Assembly (NCBI GenBank): GCA_902780405.1
Contig: CACZFI010000009.1
Coordinates: 52,241-116,240 of the forward strand
Direction: 5' to 3'
DNA: 64,000 nucleotides
DNA from: an uncultured Lachnospiraceae bacterium
GTDB taxonomy: Bacteria; Bacillota; Clostridia; Lachnospirales; Lachnospiraceae
This document shows, piece after piece, positions 36,147 through 43,967 of the stretch; the first letter of the stretch is position 1, and every line of letters starts with the position of its first letter. The notes below the pieces were generated by a model, which worked only from the letters and a program-made list of their open reading frames with translations, was not told the origin of the DNA and did no database searches. The translations under genes and the position numbers were made by a program.

Positions 36147-37367
36147 ATGAACTGTATCGTAGCACAATCAGGCGGGCCGACCGCTGCAATCAACGCATCT
36201 CTTGCAGGAGTCATCACTGCAGTATCCGAGCATTCCGAATTTGATATCCTGTACGGGGCAATCCACGGCATCCAGGGTGTGCTCCGCGAGCAGTTTCAGA
36301 TACTTTCCGACAAGGACGCCGCTTTCACCGAGCAGCTGATGCTGACCCCGGCCATGTACCTTGGTTCCTGCCGTTACAAGCTGCCCGATCCCGATACGGA
36401 AAATGCGGTCTACAGCCAGATCTTCAAGGTCTTCGAGCGCTATGAGATCGGTGCATTCTTCTATATCGGCGGCAACGACTCCATGGATACCGTCGACAAA
36501 CTGTCCTCCTACGGACAGAAGATTCACAGTGATGTGCGCATCGTCGGCATTCCCAAGACCATCGACAACGACCTGATCCTGACCGACCACACACCCGGTT
36601 TCGGATCCGCAGCCAAATACATCGCAACCATCGTACGTGAGATTGCCTATGACAGTTACATTTACGATGTGGAAAGCGCAACCATCGTCGAGATTATGGG
36701 GCGTGACGCCGGATGGCTCACCGCAGCCTCCGTGCTTGCGCGCACGGGCACAAGTCTTGCACCGCACAGAATCTACCTTCCCGAGGTACCCTTCCACACA
36801 GAAAACTTCCTCACCGATCTTTCCGCATTGATCGGCAAGCACCGCAATGTTGTGATCGCCGTATCCGAAGGTATCCGCGATGCCGAAGGAAACTACATTT
36901 CCGCTACGGAAGCCGCAGCCGATCGTTTCGGTCACGCACAGCTCTCCGGCGCAGGCAAATGTCTCGAAAACCTCGTCAAAGACCGACTCGGCGTCAAGGT
37001 TCGTTCCGTTGAGGTCAATGTACTCCAGCGCTGTGCCGCACACCTTACGTCCGGCACGGATATCGCCGAGGCCGCTGCTTCGGGCAGATACGCCGTAGAA
37101 CGTGCCGCAGCGGGTGAGACCGCCTTTATGTCAGCCATCTATCGTATGTCGGATCAGCCTTACCGCACCGAATTCACCTCCGTTCCCGTATCCGAGGTTG
37201 CCAACCGGGCGAAGGAAGTTCCCCGCGAGATGATCAACGACGCAGGCAACGACGTCACGGACGAAATGATCGCCTACTTAAAGCCGCTTGTCGTCGGCGA
37301 GAACATACCGCAGTTTGAAAGCGGAATTCCCGACTTCATCGATGTCAGTCACCTGACGCGCCACTAA
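36147..37367 (+). CDS. 6-phosphofructokinase, probably pyrophosphate-dependent
   Basis: A 406-residue glycolytic enzyme. It begins IVAQSGGPTAAINASLAGVI (PPi/ATP loop) and shows IGGNDSMDTVDKL in the place of the GGDGS/GGDDS motif, and PKTIDNDL with Lys where ATP-dependent PfkA has Gly; this Lys marks PPi-linked enzymes. EIMGRDAGWLTAAS is the substrate-binding block. Length matches the PFP 'clade X'-like group of about 400-420 residues. GGAAGG lies about 10 bp before the ATG. Monocistronic, with promoter and terminator. Confidence 0.93.
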   Translation: MNCIVAQSGGPTAAINASLAGVITAVSEHSEFDILYGAIHGIQGVLREQFQILSDKDAAFTEQLMLTPAMYLGSCRYKLPDPDTENAVYSQIFKVFERYEIGAFFYIGGNDSMDTVDKLSSYGQKIHSDVRIVGIPKTIDNDLILTDHTPGFGSAAKYIATIVREIAYDSYIYDVESATIVEIMGRDAGWLTAASVLARTGTSLAPHRIYLPEVPFHTENFLTDLSALIGKHRNVVIAVSEGIRDAEGNYISATEAAADRFGHAQLSGAGKCLENLVKDRLGVKVRSVEVNVLQRCAAHLTSGTDIAEAAASGRYAVERAAAGETAFMSAIYRMSDQPYRTEFTSVPVSEVANRAKEVPREMINDAGNDVTDEMIAYLKPLVVGENIPQFESGIPDFIDVSHLTRH

Positions 37368-37403
37368 GCTAAATCCCGTGCAGCATAATTGTCACAGCGC
37401 AAA

Positions 37404-37452
37404 AAAATGTGCCGGACATCCTTCCTCTTACGGAATGCGTCCGGCACATTTT
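37404..37452. terminator. bidirectional terminator between phosphofructokinase and a zinc-ribbon gene
   Basis: 14-bp perfect stem (aaaatgtgccggac / gtccggcacatttt, arms 37404-37417 and 37439-37452) between two convergent genes, with A-run on the left and T-run on the right so it can serve both strands. Confidence 0.9.
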
Positions 37453-37461
37453 TGATTTCTG

Positions 37462-38175
37462 TTATCTTCGCATCTGATACTCTGCGTATTGCTTTTGGAA
37501 ATTGAAGGTTCCGATGGTTGCGTATACGCCGGCTGCGATCATCATATATCCCATCCAGCCGATACCTCCGCCGTTCACGATACCCAAAAGGGCCATGATC
37601 GCCGAGATAGCAAGGAGCGCCAGGGATGCGACGCGGCTGAGCAGCAGGTGGATACCGATGCCGCAGGCAATCGCCAAAACGCCGTACACCAGGATCTTGT
37701 TCTCATCGAGATAGTACGCCGTATTACCACTTCTCCACATGAAAGCGCTCGGATTGGATATGCAGACAAACGCAAGAACCAGGAACACCGCACCGAGGAT
37801 ATAGCAAATCCAATACGCCGACTTGATCTGTCTTTGAACTTCGAGCGGACAACGTTGCTTGAAGAACTGCTTCTGATCCATCGGCTGTCCCGCTTCCATC
37901 TCGTAGGAAGGGAAATTGCTCCTGCGATCGATCGGAAGATTCGTATTATAGCCGTGATATACACCGTTTCCTGCAGCCCCGTAGGTATTGTACGGTACAT
38001 TGGGCTCATAGCCTGTCTGCTGCGGCTGCGCCGTAGCGTCCGCTGTCGGTACAGGTGTCGGTGCAAGACGAAATCCCGAAGAAGCAGGTGCCGTCGTCTG
38101 TTGAACAGGCGTTCCGCAGATCGGACAGGCCGTCGCGCCGTCAGGGATCACTGCATTACATATTGAACAATTCAT
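37462..38175 (-). CDS. zinc-ribbon membrane protein
   Basis: A 237-residue protein. The N-terminus is a zinc ribbon, MNCSICNAVIPDGATACPIC (Cys 3, 6, 17, 20), followed by a Pro/Thr/Gln/Asn-rich linker to about residue 95 and four hydrophobic segments at about 125-225. No known function. GGGGGT precedes the start. It ends at the bidirectional terminator and stands between phosphofructokinase and the esterase operon; a second zinc-ribbon membrane protein is encoded nearby. Confidence 0.78.
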   Translation of the reverse strand: MNCSICNAVIPDGATACPICGTPVQQTTAPASSGFRLAPTPVPTADATAQPQQTGYEPNVPYNTYGAAGNGVYHGYNTNLPIDRRSNFPSYEMEAGQPMDQKQFFKQRCPLEVQRQIKSAYWICYILGAVFLVLAFVCISNPSAFMWRSGNTAYYLDENKILVYGVLAIACGIGIHLLLSRVASLALLAISAIMALLGIVNGGGIGWMGYMMIAAGVYATIGTFNFQKQYAEYQMRR

Positions 38176-38233
38176 AACTTACCCCCTAAAAATATTCTTG
38201 TCTCACTATAACAAACACATTTTCAAAAATCAA

Positions 38234-39139
38234 CTAAATACGCGAGATAAAGCCGGCGATTTCTGCCCAGGCGCGCTTGCTTTCCTCCATCACATGACCC
38301 GCGATCTGGAACACATGGAACATGCCCTCATACTCGGTATAACGTATGCGAACGCCTGCCTTTCTCGCCTTTTCGGCCACAGTCTGCGCATCGGATAAAA
38401 GCATCTCCCTGGTCCCCACCTGCACCAGCATGGGCGGAAACTCGGAGAAGTCACCGTAGGCCGGGGAAATGTAAGGATGACGCACATCCGAGTGGCCCGG
38501 ATAGGGATTCTCAAAGATCAGGTCATCCCCGGAATTCCCGAAAACGGGGTCCACGTCATAGTTTTCCCGATAGGACGGTCCGCTTGCCGCAAGATCCGCC
38601 CAGGGAGACATGGCGATCACGCCTGCCGGAAGCGGTCGTTCACGGTCGATCAGATAATGACACATCGCAAGCGCCAGACCGCCGCCCGCAGAGTCACCCG
38701 CAAAGATGATCTGATCTTCACGGTAACCTCTTTGAAGGAGCCAGTCATAGGCTTTGAGCCCGTCATGAAGCGCCGCCGGAAAGACATGTTCCGGTGCCAC
38801 GCGGTAGTCCGGCGTAAGAACCGCCGCAACCCCCACCTCAATATAATACCCGGCCAGACGCCGGTAATTGTTCTTGAATGCTCCGACATAGCCGCCGCCA
38901 TGCAGCTGAAGGACCACCTTGTCGGACTTCGGTTCCGCCGCCTCGGCAAGTTCCATCCTGAGACTGCCGACGGATACCTTGGTTGTACTTATGTGATCCG
39001 GATACTTGAACTCCTTGTCAAAGTCACTGTCACCCCGATGATCACCGATGATGTGATCTTTGATGAAGGGCGTGCCGTTAAATTTTGCCACAAGTTCGCG
39101 GATCAGTTTTGCTTTTCTGCTGATACGTTCTTCTTCCAT
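38234..39139 (-). CDS. alpha/beta hydrolase (HSL-type esterase)
   Basis: A 301-residue esterase of the hormone-sensitive-lipase family. The oxyanion motif is LQLHGGGYVGA, the nucleophile elbow FAGDSAGGGLALAM, the acid residue lies in PPMLVQVGTREMLLSDA and the catalytic His in EYEGMFHVFQIAG. No signal peptide, so cytoplasmic. It begins 1 bp after the DUF6320 gene stop, so it is the third gene of an acyltransferase operon; it may cleave esters formed by the acyltransferase or control their pool (inference). Confidence 0.9.
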   Translation of the reverse strand: MEEERISRKAKLIRELVAKFNGTPFIKDHIIGDHRGDSDFDKEFKYPDHISTTKVSVGSLRMELAEAAEPKSDKVVLQLHGGGYVGAFKNNYRRLAGYYIEVGVAAVLTPDYRVAPEHVFPAALHDGLKAYDWLLQRGYREDQIIFAGDSAGGGLALAMCHYLIDRERPLPAGVIAMSPWADLAASGPSYRENYDVDPVFGNSGDDLIFENPYPGHSDVRHPYISPAYGDFSEFPPMLVQVGTREMLLSDAQTVAEKARKAGVRIRYTEYEGMFHVFQIAGHVMEESKRAWAEIAGFISRI

Positions 39140-39140
39140 A

Positions 39141-39809
39141 CTAGACCCGGAATCTTCGTTTTAATTCATTGGTTGCATGACGTCCGCCGAAGACAACCAT
39201 CGCTGCCATAACGACAACGGTGTAGATGGCGGAAAGTGCGGAAAGCAGCCAAAAATCATGCTTTGTCACAAGCACGATCACAAACATCAAAATAGCCGTC
39301 ACCACAATGTATACCTCTGCCATCACGTAGATTCTCCAATGTGACAGTTTCATAAAAAGCAGGATCAAAAGACCACTTTGGATTGCCGCGATCGCCGACG
39401 GAATACCGATGGTAAGTCCCCAGTCTCCTCTGCCGATGATTCGGTTCAAAAGAAGGATCACCAGGATTGCCGCGATCAATTGGCCGACCAGTTTGTGCTG
39501 AACAGACTTGTTGTTTTCAAAGGAATACACAAGCGTAAAGCAGCCGAAGGCAAGTCCCACACCGGTGATCAGGGACCAGGAGAATTCTCCGTTGATAAAG
39601 TAATCCAAAAACATGGAGATACCCTGACCAACCACCGAAGCAAAAAGCGCGATCTTGATCAAAAGTCGCATAAACTTCAGCCTGTAAGCCACATCCGGGT
39701 AGCCCACCATACGCTGTTCCGTGTTATCGACTGCCAGAGGCGCCCCACACAGCGGGCAGATGACAGCCTCATCTCTGATATAAACTTTACATTTTGGACA
39801 ATGATTCAT
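39141..39809 (-). CDS. DUF6320-like zinc-ribbon membrane protein
   Basis: A 222-residue protein with an N-terminal zinc ribbon (HCPKCKVYIRDEAVICPLCG) and six hydrophobic segments from about residue 45 to 205. It resembles the DUF6320 group, found next to acyltransferase and esterase genes in Lachnospiraceae (from memory). The start within ATGATG at 39809-39812 has GGAG upstream and overlaps the acyltransferase 3' end. Function unknown; it might present lipid substrates at the membrane. Confidence 0.72.
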   Translation of the reverse strand: MNHCPKCKVYIRDEAVICPLCGAPLAVDNTEQRMVGYPDVAYRLKFMRLLIKIALFASVVGQGISMFLDYFINGEFSWSLITGVGLAFGCFTLVYSFENNKSVQHKLVGQLIAAILVILLLNRIIGRGDWGLTIGIPSAIAAIQSGLLILLFMKLSHWRIYVMAEVYIVVTAILMFVIVLVTKHDFWLLSALSAIYTVVVMAAMVVFGGRHATNELKRRFRV

Positions 39810-41076
39810 CATACACTCCGTTCGTTTCAATCTCAACATGGATACCGTCCTCGGTCATGCGTCGGATGAACTCCTTTTGCACGTCGGTTTCCCGCACAGC
39901 TGCGGAAAGCGAGAAGACCAGAGTATCATTGTAAGAACAAACAGCGCCTTTTAAGTTCTGTCCTTTGGACATGGAGAGCAAGGCGTAGAAGCTCTCGATG
40001 TAGTCTCTGTAGGCCTCGTCCACGGTGATCACACCCAGATTGGTGAGTGTCGATGTGTTCGCCCTGGCCGATCCGTTATACACCAGCTTCATGCCGATAT
40101 TCTTCAGGAATAAGGGGAATGCACGAAGCATGATATTCTTTTGATTGGATACATTGTATGAGAAGAGTTCTTCGAGATGCTCCTTGCTGATCTGCTCCTT
40201 CAGGCTTCCGGAGATAATGCGAAGTACATCCTCGAATTCATAATGTTCCTCTGTCGGTTTAAATACTGCGGATACCACTGCAAAGAAATTCTTCGTCGTC
40301 TCGGAACCGAAATAAGGCCGCAGGTTTACGGGCACGCAGGTCGAGATCGGATGCGAAGAAGGCTTACCGTCCAGGTAGCCCTTGTAGATGGCGTAGGTAT
40401 AGGCACTGACCAGATACTGGTTGATGGTCACGCCGTAAACCTTGGATACCCGTTTGATATCCGCAAGGTTGATATACGCCTGGATCACCCCGTACTGACT
40501 CTTGTAGAATTTCTCACCTTTGATGATCACAGCCTTCTCGGTCTTATAACCCTTCTTGGCCTTCTGCTTATAATTGTCGAGATAACTGTCCCTGCTGTCC
40601 AAAGACGTGTTCGCGGACAGGCTCTCGCCCTGCACCTCCTGCAGTTCCTTGTGTGCCAGACGCAGATAACAGTAAGAAAGCTCCTTCAAAAAGAGCAAAG
40701 CTCCGTTTCCGTCGGTCAATGCATGAAAGACCTCTAGATTGATCCTTCTGCCGTAATAAGTCACGCGGAACTGGTAGTCATTGTTCGCATAAGGATTGAT
40801 ATACTGGCACGGGTACTCATACTCCTCATGCACAAGCGGTGCCGGCTTTTCATTGGACTCAAGATAGTACCAGAAAAGTCCCCGCTTCAGTTTCATGTTG
40901 AATACATCAAAATAAGGCAGGACACGTTCCAACGCCTGCTGCAATAATTCCGGAACGATTTCCTCTTTCAGCGTAATCGCCACACGGTAGACATTACTCA
41001 TGCCCTCCCTTGCGATCACGGGAAACAGGTTCGCCGTATTATCAAGTTTGTCCCACCGAATCTCACGGTTTTTCAT
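39787..41076 (-). CDS. condensation-domain-like O-acyltransferase (alcohol acetyltransferase-like)
   Basis: A 429-residue protein of the chloramphenicol acetyltransferase/condensation-domain superfamily. The catalytic-type motif is FHALTDGNGALLFLKEL (HxxxDG near residue 117), and NQYLVSAYTYAIYKGYLDG and CVPVNLRPYFG correspond to the conserved HxxxDG-superfamily core. Length fits PapA/alcohol acetyltransferase relatives. GGAGG precedes the start. First gene of an operon with DUF6320 and an esterase, with a promoter at 41096-41124. Acceptor and acyl donor are unknown. Confidence 0.8.
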   Translation of the reverse strand: MKNREIRWDKLDNTANLFPVIAREGMSNVYRVAITLKEEIVPELLQQALERVLPYFDVFNMKLKRGLFWYYLESNEKPAPLVHEEYEYPCQYINPYANNDYQFRVTYYGRRINLEVFHALTDGNGALLFLKELSYCYLRLAHKELQEVQGESLSANTSLDSRDSYLDNYKQKAKKGYKTEKAVIIKGEKFYKSQYGVIQAYINLADIKRVSKVYGVTINQYLVSAYTYAIYKGYLDGKPSSHPISTCVPVNLRPYFGSETTKNFFAVVSAVFKPTEEHYEFEDVLRIISGSLKEQISKEHLEELFSYNVSNQKNIMLRAFPLFLKNIGMKLVYNGSARANTSTLTNLGVITVDEAYRDYIESFYALLSMSKGQNLKGAVCSYNDTLVFSLSAAVRETDVQKEFIRRMTEDGIHVEIETNGVYDESLSKM

Positions 41077-41095
41077 ATCCTAAGCCTCCGTAGGC

Positions 41096-41124
41096 ATTAT
41101 AGCAAAGTCAGCGATTTCCCACAA
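41096..41124 (-). promoter_or_regulatory. promoter of the acyltransferase/DUF6320/esterase operon
   Basis: Minus strand: -35 TTGTGG (41119-41124), 17-bp spacer, extended -10 TGcTATAAT (41096-41101), ending 20 bp before the start codon at 41076. Confidence 0.78.
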
Positions 41125-41136
41125 GCGACGAAAGGA

Positions 41137-42216
41137 TCAGCCGCGGTATCTCTTGTGTCCGGGCATCGCATAGTACTCCACCTTGTCCTTGTACATCATC
41201 TCGTCCGATTCTTTCATCATCTCGTCAATGTCCTGATGCTCTTCCTGTGAAAAGCTGTATCCTATGGCACAGCTGTACTTGGTTTCGGAAACCAGAGCCC
41301 GAATTCGGTCGATCAGCTGCCGCACCTCTTCCTCCGAAGAATTTCTGCAGACAATCATAAATTCATCGCCGCCGAGCCTGTACACGGAATCCCGCATCGT
41401 GGCAGCCTTCATAAAGCAGGACGCCAGTGTCTCGAGTGCCGTATCTCCGGCAGCGTGTCCTTCCCGGTCATTGATCTCCTTTAACCCGTTCATATCAATC
41501 GTAACCAGCGCACGGATATCCTTCGAATCGTTACTCACCGCAGAGTAAAAGGACTGACGGTTCAAAAGCCCGGTAAGCGCGTCCTTCTCCGTCAGCTGAA
41601 GGATCGTGAATACGTGATACACAAACAATGCAATGGTAACCGTCACGCAGAAAATGCGTGAATAGTCCTTTCCCATCAGGAAGGGAAGCACCAGTCCCGA
41701 CAGAAACGCCAGGCACAGGAATCCGATCGGGATGATCTCCGTCGGTCGTTTGTTGCTTCGTTTCACAAGGATGATCACAAGCAACGCCGCATATACACCT
41801 ACCATAATATACGGTAAGTAGCCGAGCGGTCCGCGTCGCAGCGTCCCCTCGCTGTCAAGGTAGAATACGATTCCCGTGTGAACGGACACCATATCCAAAA
41901 CAGTCAGCACAAGCGCCGGTATAAACAGGATCCACCGGACATTTTTCGCAAGTGTATAGATGATCAGTGCGATGATAAGCGGCGTTGCGCTGTATCTTAC
42001 ACCCATCAAAAACAGACGGGTATCTCTGCCTTCGCCCATCTCGGCCAAGGAAAACTCAATAAAAACAGTCACAGAGAGAACAAGCAAGCCGACGATCAGC
42101 ACATACATACGCCGTTTCGTTTTCTTGTCCAGATAAACCGTTGTCCTAAGCAGGATTGCAAACGCCAGCAAAACCAGCATATTTGACCAGTTTTGAATTA
42201 TAAAGTCCTTAAGCAT
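41137..42216 (-). CDS. membrane diguanylate cyclase (GGDEF)
   Basis: A 359-residue protein. Eight hydrophobic segments fill residues about 10-190; the GGDEF domain occupies about 200-355, with TIDMNGLKEINDREGHAAGD (metal and guanine-binding part) and the intact active motif YRLGGDEFMIV. No RxxD inhibitory site is seen five residues before it (MRDSV), so product inhibition may be lacking. AAGGTG precedes the start, 23 bp after the VOC gene, so the two may be co-transcribed. It would synthesise c-di-GMP; the HD-GYP protein at 6115 could degrade it. Confidence 0.9.
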   Translation of the reverse strand: MLKDFIIQNWSNMLVLLAFAILLRTTVYLDKKTKRRMYVLIVGLLVLSVTVFIEFSLAEMGEGRDTRLFLMGVRYSATPLIIALIIYTLAKNVRWILFIPALVLTVLDMVSVHTGIVFYLDSEGTLRRGPLGYLPYIMVGVYAALLVIILVKRSNKRPTEIIPIGFLCLAFLSGLVLPFLMGKDYSRIFCVTVTIALFVYHVFTILQLTEKDALTGLLNRQSFYSAVSNDSKDIRALVTIDMNGLKEINDREGHAAGDTALETLASCFMKAATMRDSVYRLGGDEFMIVCRNSSEEEVRQLIDRIRALVSETKYSCAIGYSFSQEEHQDIDEMMKESDEMMYKDKVEYYAMPGHKRYRG

Positions 42217-42239
42217 TCAAGCACCTTCTGTCTGCCGGA

Positions 42240-42623
42240 TCACTCCGTTAATTCAATCCGGTTTCCTTCAATCGCCACCACGCAGGATTCATAATACCCA
42301 TCTCCGGTAACGCGCGGCCCGCTTTCCACCGTATAGCCATCCGACCGAAGTTTTTCGGTGAGACGGTTCACTTCTTCTCTGCTTCCCACCGAGAATGCGA
42401 TATGGGCGTAACCCGTACGGTTTACAGTCTGATCGGTCTCGCAAAGCTCCGGTCTTGTCATGACCTCCACCCGCGCTCCGCCGTCAAAGCTGATAAAGTA
42501 GGAGCGAAAATCCGTGGTCTGATTGTGATATCCATCGTTGGAACGCCCGCCGAGGTACTTTACAAAGAAGTCTCTCGCCGCCTCAAGGTCGTTCACATAC
42601 ATGGCAACGTGTTCTATGGTCAT
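42240..42623 (-). CDS. VOC family protein (glyoxalase/bleomycin-resistance fold)
   Basis: A 127-residue single-domain VOC protein: IEHVAMYVNDLEAARDFFVK at the start, YISF-type strand, GYAHIAFSVGSREEVNRLTE in the middle, and VVAIEGNRIELTE at the end, with the His and Glu metal ligands in place. It resembles lactoylglutathione-lyase-like proteins. The ATG at 42623 has AAAGGTGA upstream; the longer frame to 42677 includes the promoter and is rejected. Confidence 0.85.
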   Translation of the reverse strand: MTIEHVAMYVNDLEAARDFFVKYLGGRSNDGYHNQTTDFRSYFISFDGGARVEVMTRPELCETDQTVNRTGYAHIAFSVGSREEVNRLTEKLRSDGYTVESGPRVTGDGYYESCVVAIEGNRIELTE

Positions 42624-42653
42624 AGCCTTCACCTTTGTTTTTTTGACCTTCTT

Positions 42654-42682
42654 ATTATAAGCATTTCGGTGAATCAAATCAA
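42654..42682 (-). promoter_or_regulatory. sigma-A promoter of the VOC/GGDEF genes
   Basis: Minus strand: -35 TTGATT (42677-42682), 17-bp spacer, -10 TATAAT (42654-42659). Confidence 0.82.
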
Positions 42683-42695
42683 GTTTAGACGTGCC

Positions 42696-42973
42696 GGCTC
42701 AGTAGAGCCATGCACCCTTTGAGCGACAAAGTCACTCAAACATTGGCTCTTACTGAGCCATGCACCCCTCGAGTGACGCAGTCACTCAAACATTGACTCT
42801 TACTGAGCCATGCACCCCTCGAGTGACGCAGTCACTCAAACATTGCCCCTCGAGTGACGCAGTCACTCAAACATTGACTCTTACTGAGCCATGCACCCCT
42901 CGAGTGACGCAGTCACTCAAACATTGGCTCTTACTGAGCCATGCACCCCTCGAGTGACGCAGTCACTCGAGGG
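42696..42973 (+). repeat. tandem 50-bp hairpin repeats derived from the tRNA-Thr 3' flank
   Basis: Five to six direct units of 50 bp: a divergent one (42696-42744), 42745-42794, 42795-42844, a truncated 31-bp unit (42845-42875), 42876-42925 and 42926-42973. Each full unit contains two hairpins, ggctc-ttact-gagcc and gagtgac-gca-gtcactc. The stretch cattggctcttactgagcc plus the next six bases repeats, in inverted orientation, the 3' acceptor end and flank of the adjacent tRNA-Thr (43056-43080). Units are contiguous without spacers, so this is not CRISPR. The short ORFs through it are repeat artefacts. Confidence 0.9.
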
Positions 42974-43057
42974 TACGGCTTCGCCGTATACAGAAAAACA
43001 AAGAAAGACGGCCGACTGTGAGCAAGCTCCCGCGGCCGTCTTTCTTTGTTTTTCTGT
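42974..43057. terminator. large hairpin cluster downstream of tRNA-Thr
   Basis: Two hairpins: tacggc-ttc-gccgta (42974-42988) and a 25-bp perfect stem (42990-43014 with 43033-43057, 18-nt loop). The stem includes A/T-rich stretches (aaaaacaaagaaaga) so it could terminate the minus-strand tRNA-Thr transcript, though it is far longer than a usual terminator. It is enclosed by another 25-bp inverted pair, 42922-42946 with 43056-43080, which reaches into the tRNA acceptor end. Confidence 0.7.
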
Positions 43058-43072
43058 GCATGGCTCAGTAAG

Positions 43073-43145
43073 AGCCAATGACGGGACTCGAACCCGTGAC
43101 CTACTGATTACGAATCAGTTGCGCTACCAACTGCGCTACATTGGC
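43073..43145 (-). tRNA. tRNA-Thr (anticodon CGT)
   Basis: Cloverleaf is complete on the minus strand: acceptor GCCAATG / CATTGGC, D-arm GCGCAGTTGGTAGCGC, anticodon stem ACTGA with loop TTCGTAA (anticodon CGT, reading ACG), T-arm ACGGGTTCGAGTCCCGT. CCA is not encoded; the discriminator base would be T. A promoter lies at 43178-43206. Confidence 0.95.
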
Positions 43146-43177
43146 ATTCCGTCTGTAAAGGCTTTACAAACAGAGGA

Positions 43178-43206
43178 ATTGTACCATAATCAAGCCTTCA
43201 ATGCAA
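43178..43206 (-). promoter_or_regulatory. promoter of tRNA-Thr
   Basis: Minus strand: -35 TTGCAT (43201-43206), 17-bp spacer, -10 TACAAT (43178-43183). The short leader contains a palindrome tgtaaag-g-ctttaca (43154-43168). Confidence 0.72.
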
Positions 43207-43218
43207 GCATAAATACAG

Positions 43219-43252
43219 AAGGTGCCGGTCTCCCTCAAGAGACCCGGCACCT
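43219..43252 (-). terminator. possible terminator of the glutathione peroxidase gene
   Basis: Hairpin aggtgccgg-tctc / gaga-c-ccggcacct (43220-43252) 20 bp after the gpx stop. The minus-strand T-tract is interrupted (ttctgtattt), so strength is uncertain. Confidence 0.5.
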
Positions 43253-43273
43253 GTTTTATGGAGAAAGCGCATT

Positions 43274-43819
43274 TTAAAGGGCTGCGCGTACCGCTTCTTC
43301 TACCTTGTCCATATCTACGGTGGGCTCGAATCTGGCAATGACTTTGCCCTCTCTGTCCACGAGGAACTTGGTGAAATTCCACTTGATGTATGCTTTACCG
43401 CCGTAAGCCTTGTTGTTCATGTTCGCAAACTTGTTCAAGGCAGCATTCTTGATACCCTTGCCGAATCCCTCGAAGGGCTTCTCGGTTGCAAGATATGCGA
43501 AGAGGGGATCTGCTGAATCGCCGTTTACATCAAGCTTCCCGAACTGAGGAAAGTCGGTTCCGTACTTCAGGGTGCAGAACTCATGGATCTCGTCCGCATC
43601 TCCGGGCGCCTGGTTGGCGAACTGGTTGCAGGGGAAGTCGAGAATCTCAAATCCCTGATCCTTAAGCTCGCTGTACATCTTCTCAAGCGGTTTATAGTGC
43701 GGGGTAAAGCCGCAACCTGTTGCGGTATTCACAATCAGGAGCACCTTACCCGCATAGTCTGCGAGAGAAACTTCCTTACCTTCTCTGTCCTTTACTGTAA
43801 AATCATATACTGTACTCAT
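43274..43819 (-). CDS. glutathione peroxidase family thiol peroxidase (Cys type)
   Basis: A 181-residue peroxidase. The peroxidatic residue is Cys, not selenocysteine, in VNTATGCGFTPHYKPLEKMY (about residue 36). The Gln motif lies in LDFPCNQFANQAPGDADEI and the Trp/Asn motif in IKWNFTKFLVDREGKVIARF. Bacterial members usually use thioredoxin rather than glutathione. AGGAGG precedes the start and a promoter with consensus -35 lies at 43875-43903. It protects against peroxides in the cytoplasm. Confidence 0.95.
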   Translation of the reverse strand: MSTVYDFTVKDREGKEVSLADYAGKVLLIVNTATGCGFTPHYKPLEKMYSELKDQGFEILDFPCNQFANQAPGDADEIHEFCTLKYGTDFPQFGKLDVNGDSADPLFAYLATEKPFEGFGKGIKNAALNKFANMNNKAYGGKAYIKWNFTKFLVDREGKVIARFEPTVDMDKVEEAVRAAL

Positions 43820-43874
43820 GGTTTATCCTCCTATTATGAAAAATGTATCTCCGTATTACCTTGTGTGCAATTTG

Positions 43875-43903
43875 ATTGTATCATTGTTATTTTGGGATGT
43901 CAA
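43875..43903 (-). promoter_or_regulatory. sigma-A promoter of the glutathione peroxidase gene
   Basis: Minus strand: consensus -35 TTGACA (43898-43903), 17-bp spacer, -10 TACAAT (43875-43880). Confidence 0.88.
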
Positions 43904-43930
43904 GAATCAAATTAAAAAAATTCTGCGCAC

Positions 43931-43959
43931 AAAAAAAGACACCTGCGGTGTCTTTTTTT
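43931..43959. terminator. terminator of the small lipoprotein gene
   Basis: Hairpin gacacc-tgc-ggtgtc (43938-43952) flanked by seven A on the left and seven T on the right. It lies 9 bp after the lipoprotein stop and works on either strand. Confidence 0.88.
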
Positions 43960-43967
43960 CAGCCATA

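Noticed and set aside
36168..37043. 291-codon minus-strand frame
   Set aside because: Antisense to phosphofructokinase, which shows all family motifs.
42745..42973. CRISPR-like repeat array
   Set aside because: Units follow each other directly with no unique spacers, and the repeated sequence derives from the tRNA-Thr flank; no cas genes are near.
42760..43277. Small plus-strand frames encoding repeated peptides
   Set aside because: They only translate the 50-bp hairpin repeats and the antisense of tRNA-Thr; no ribosome site or coding character.
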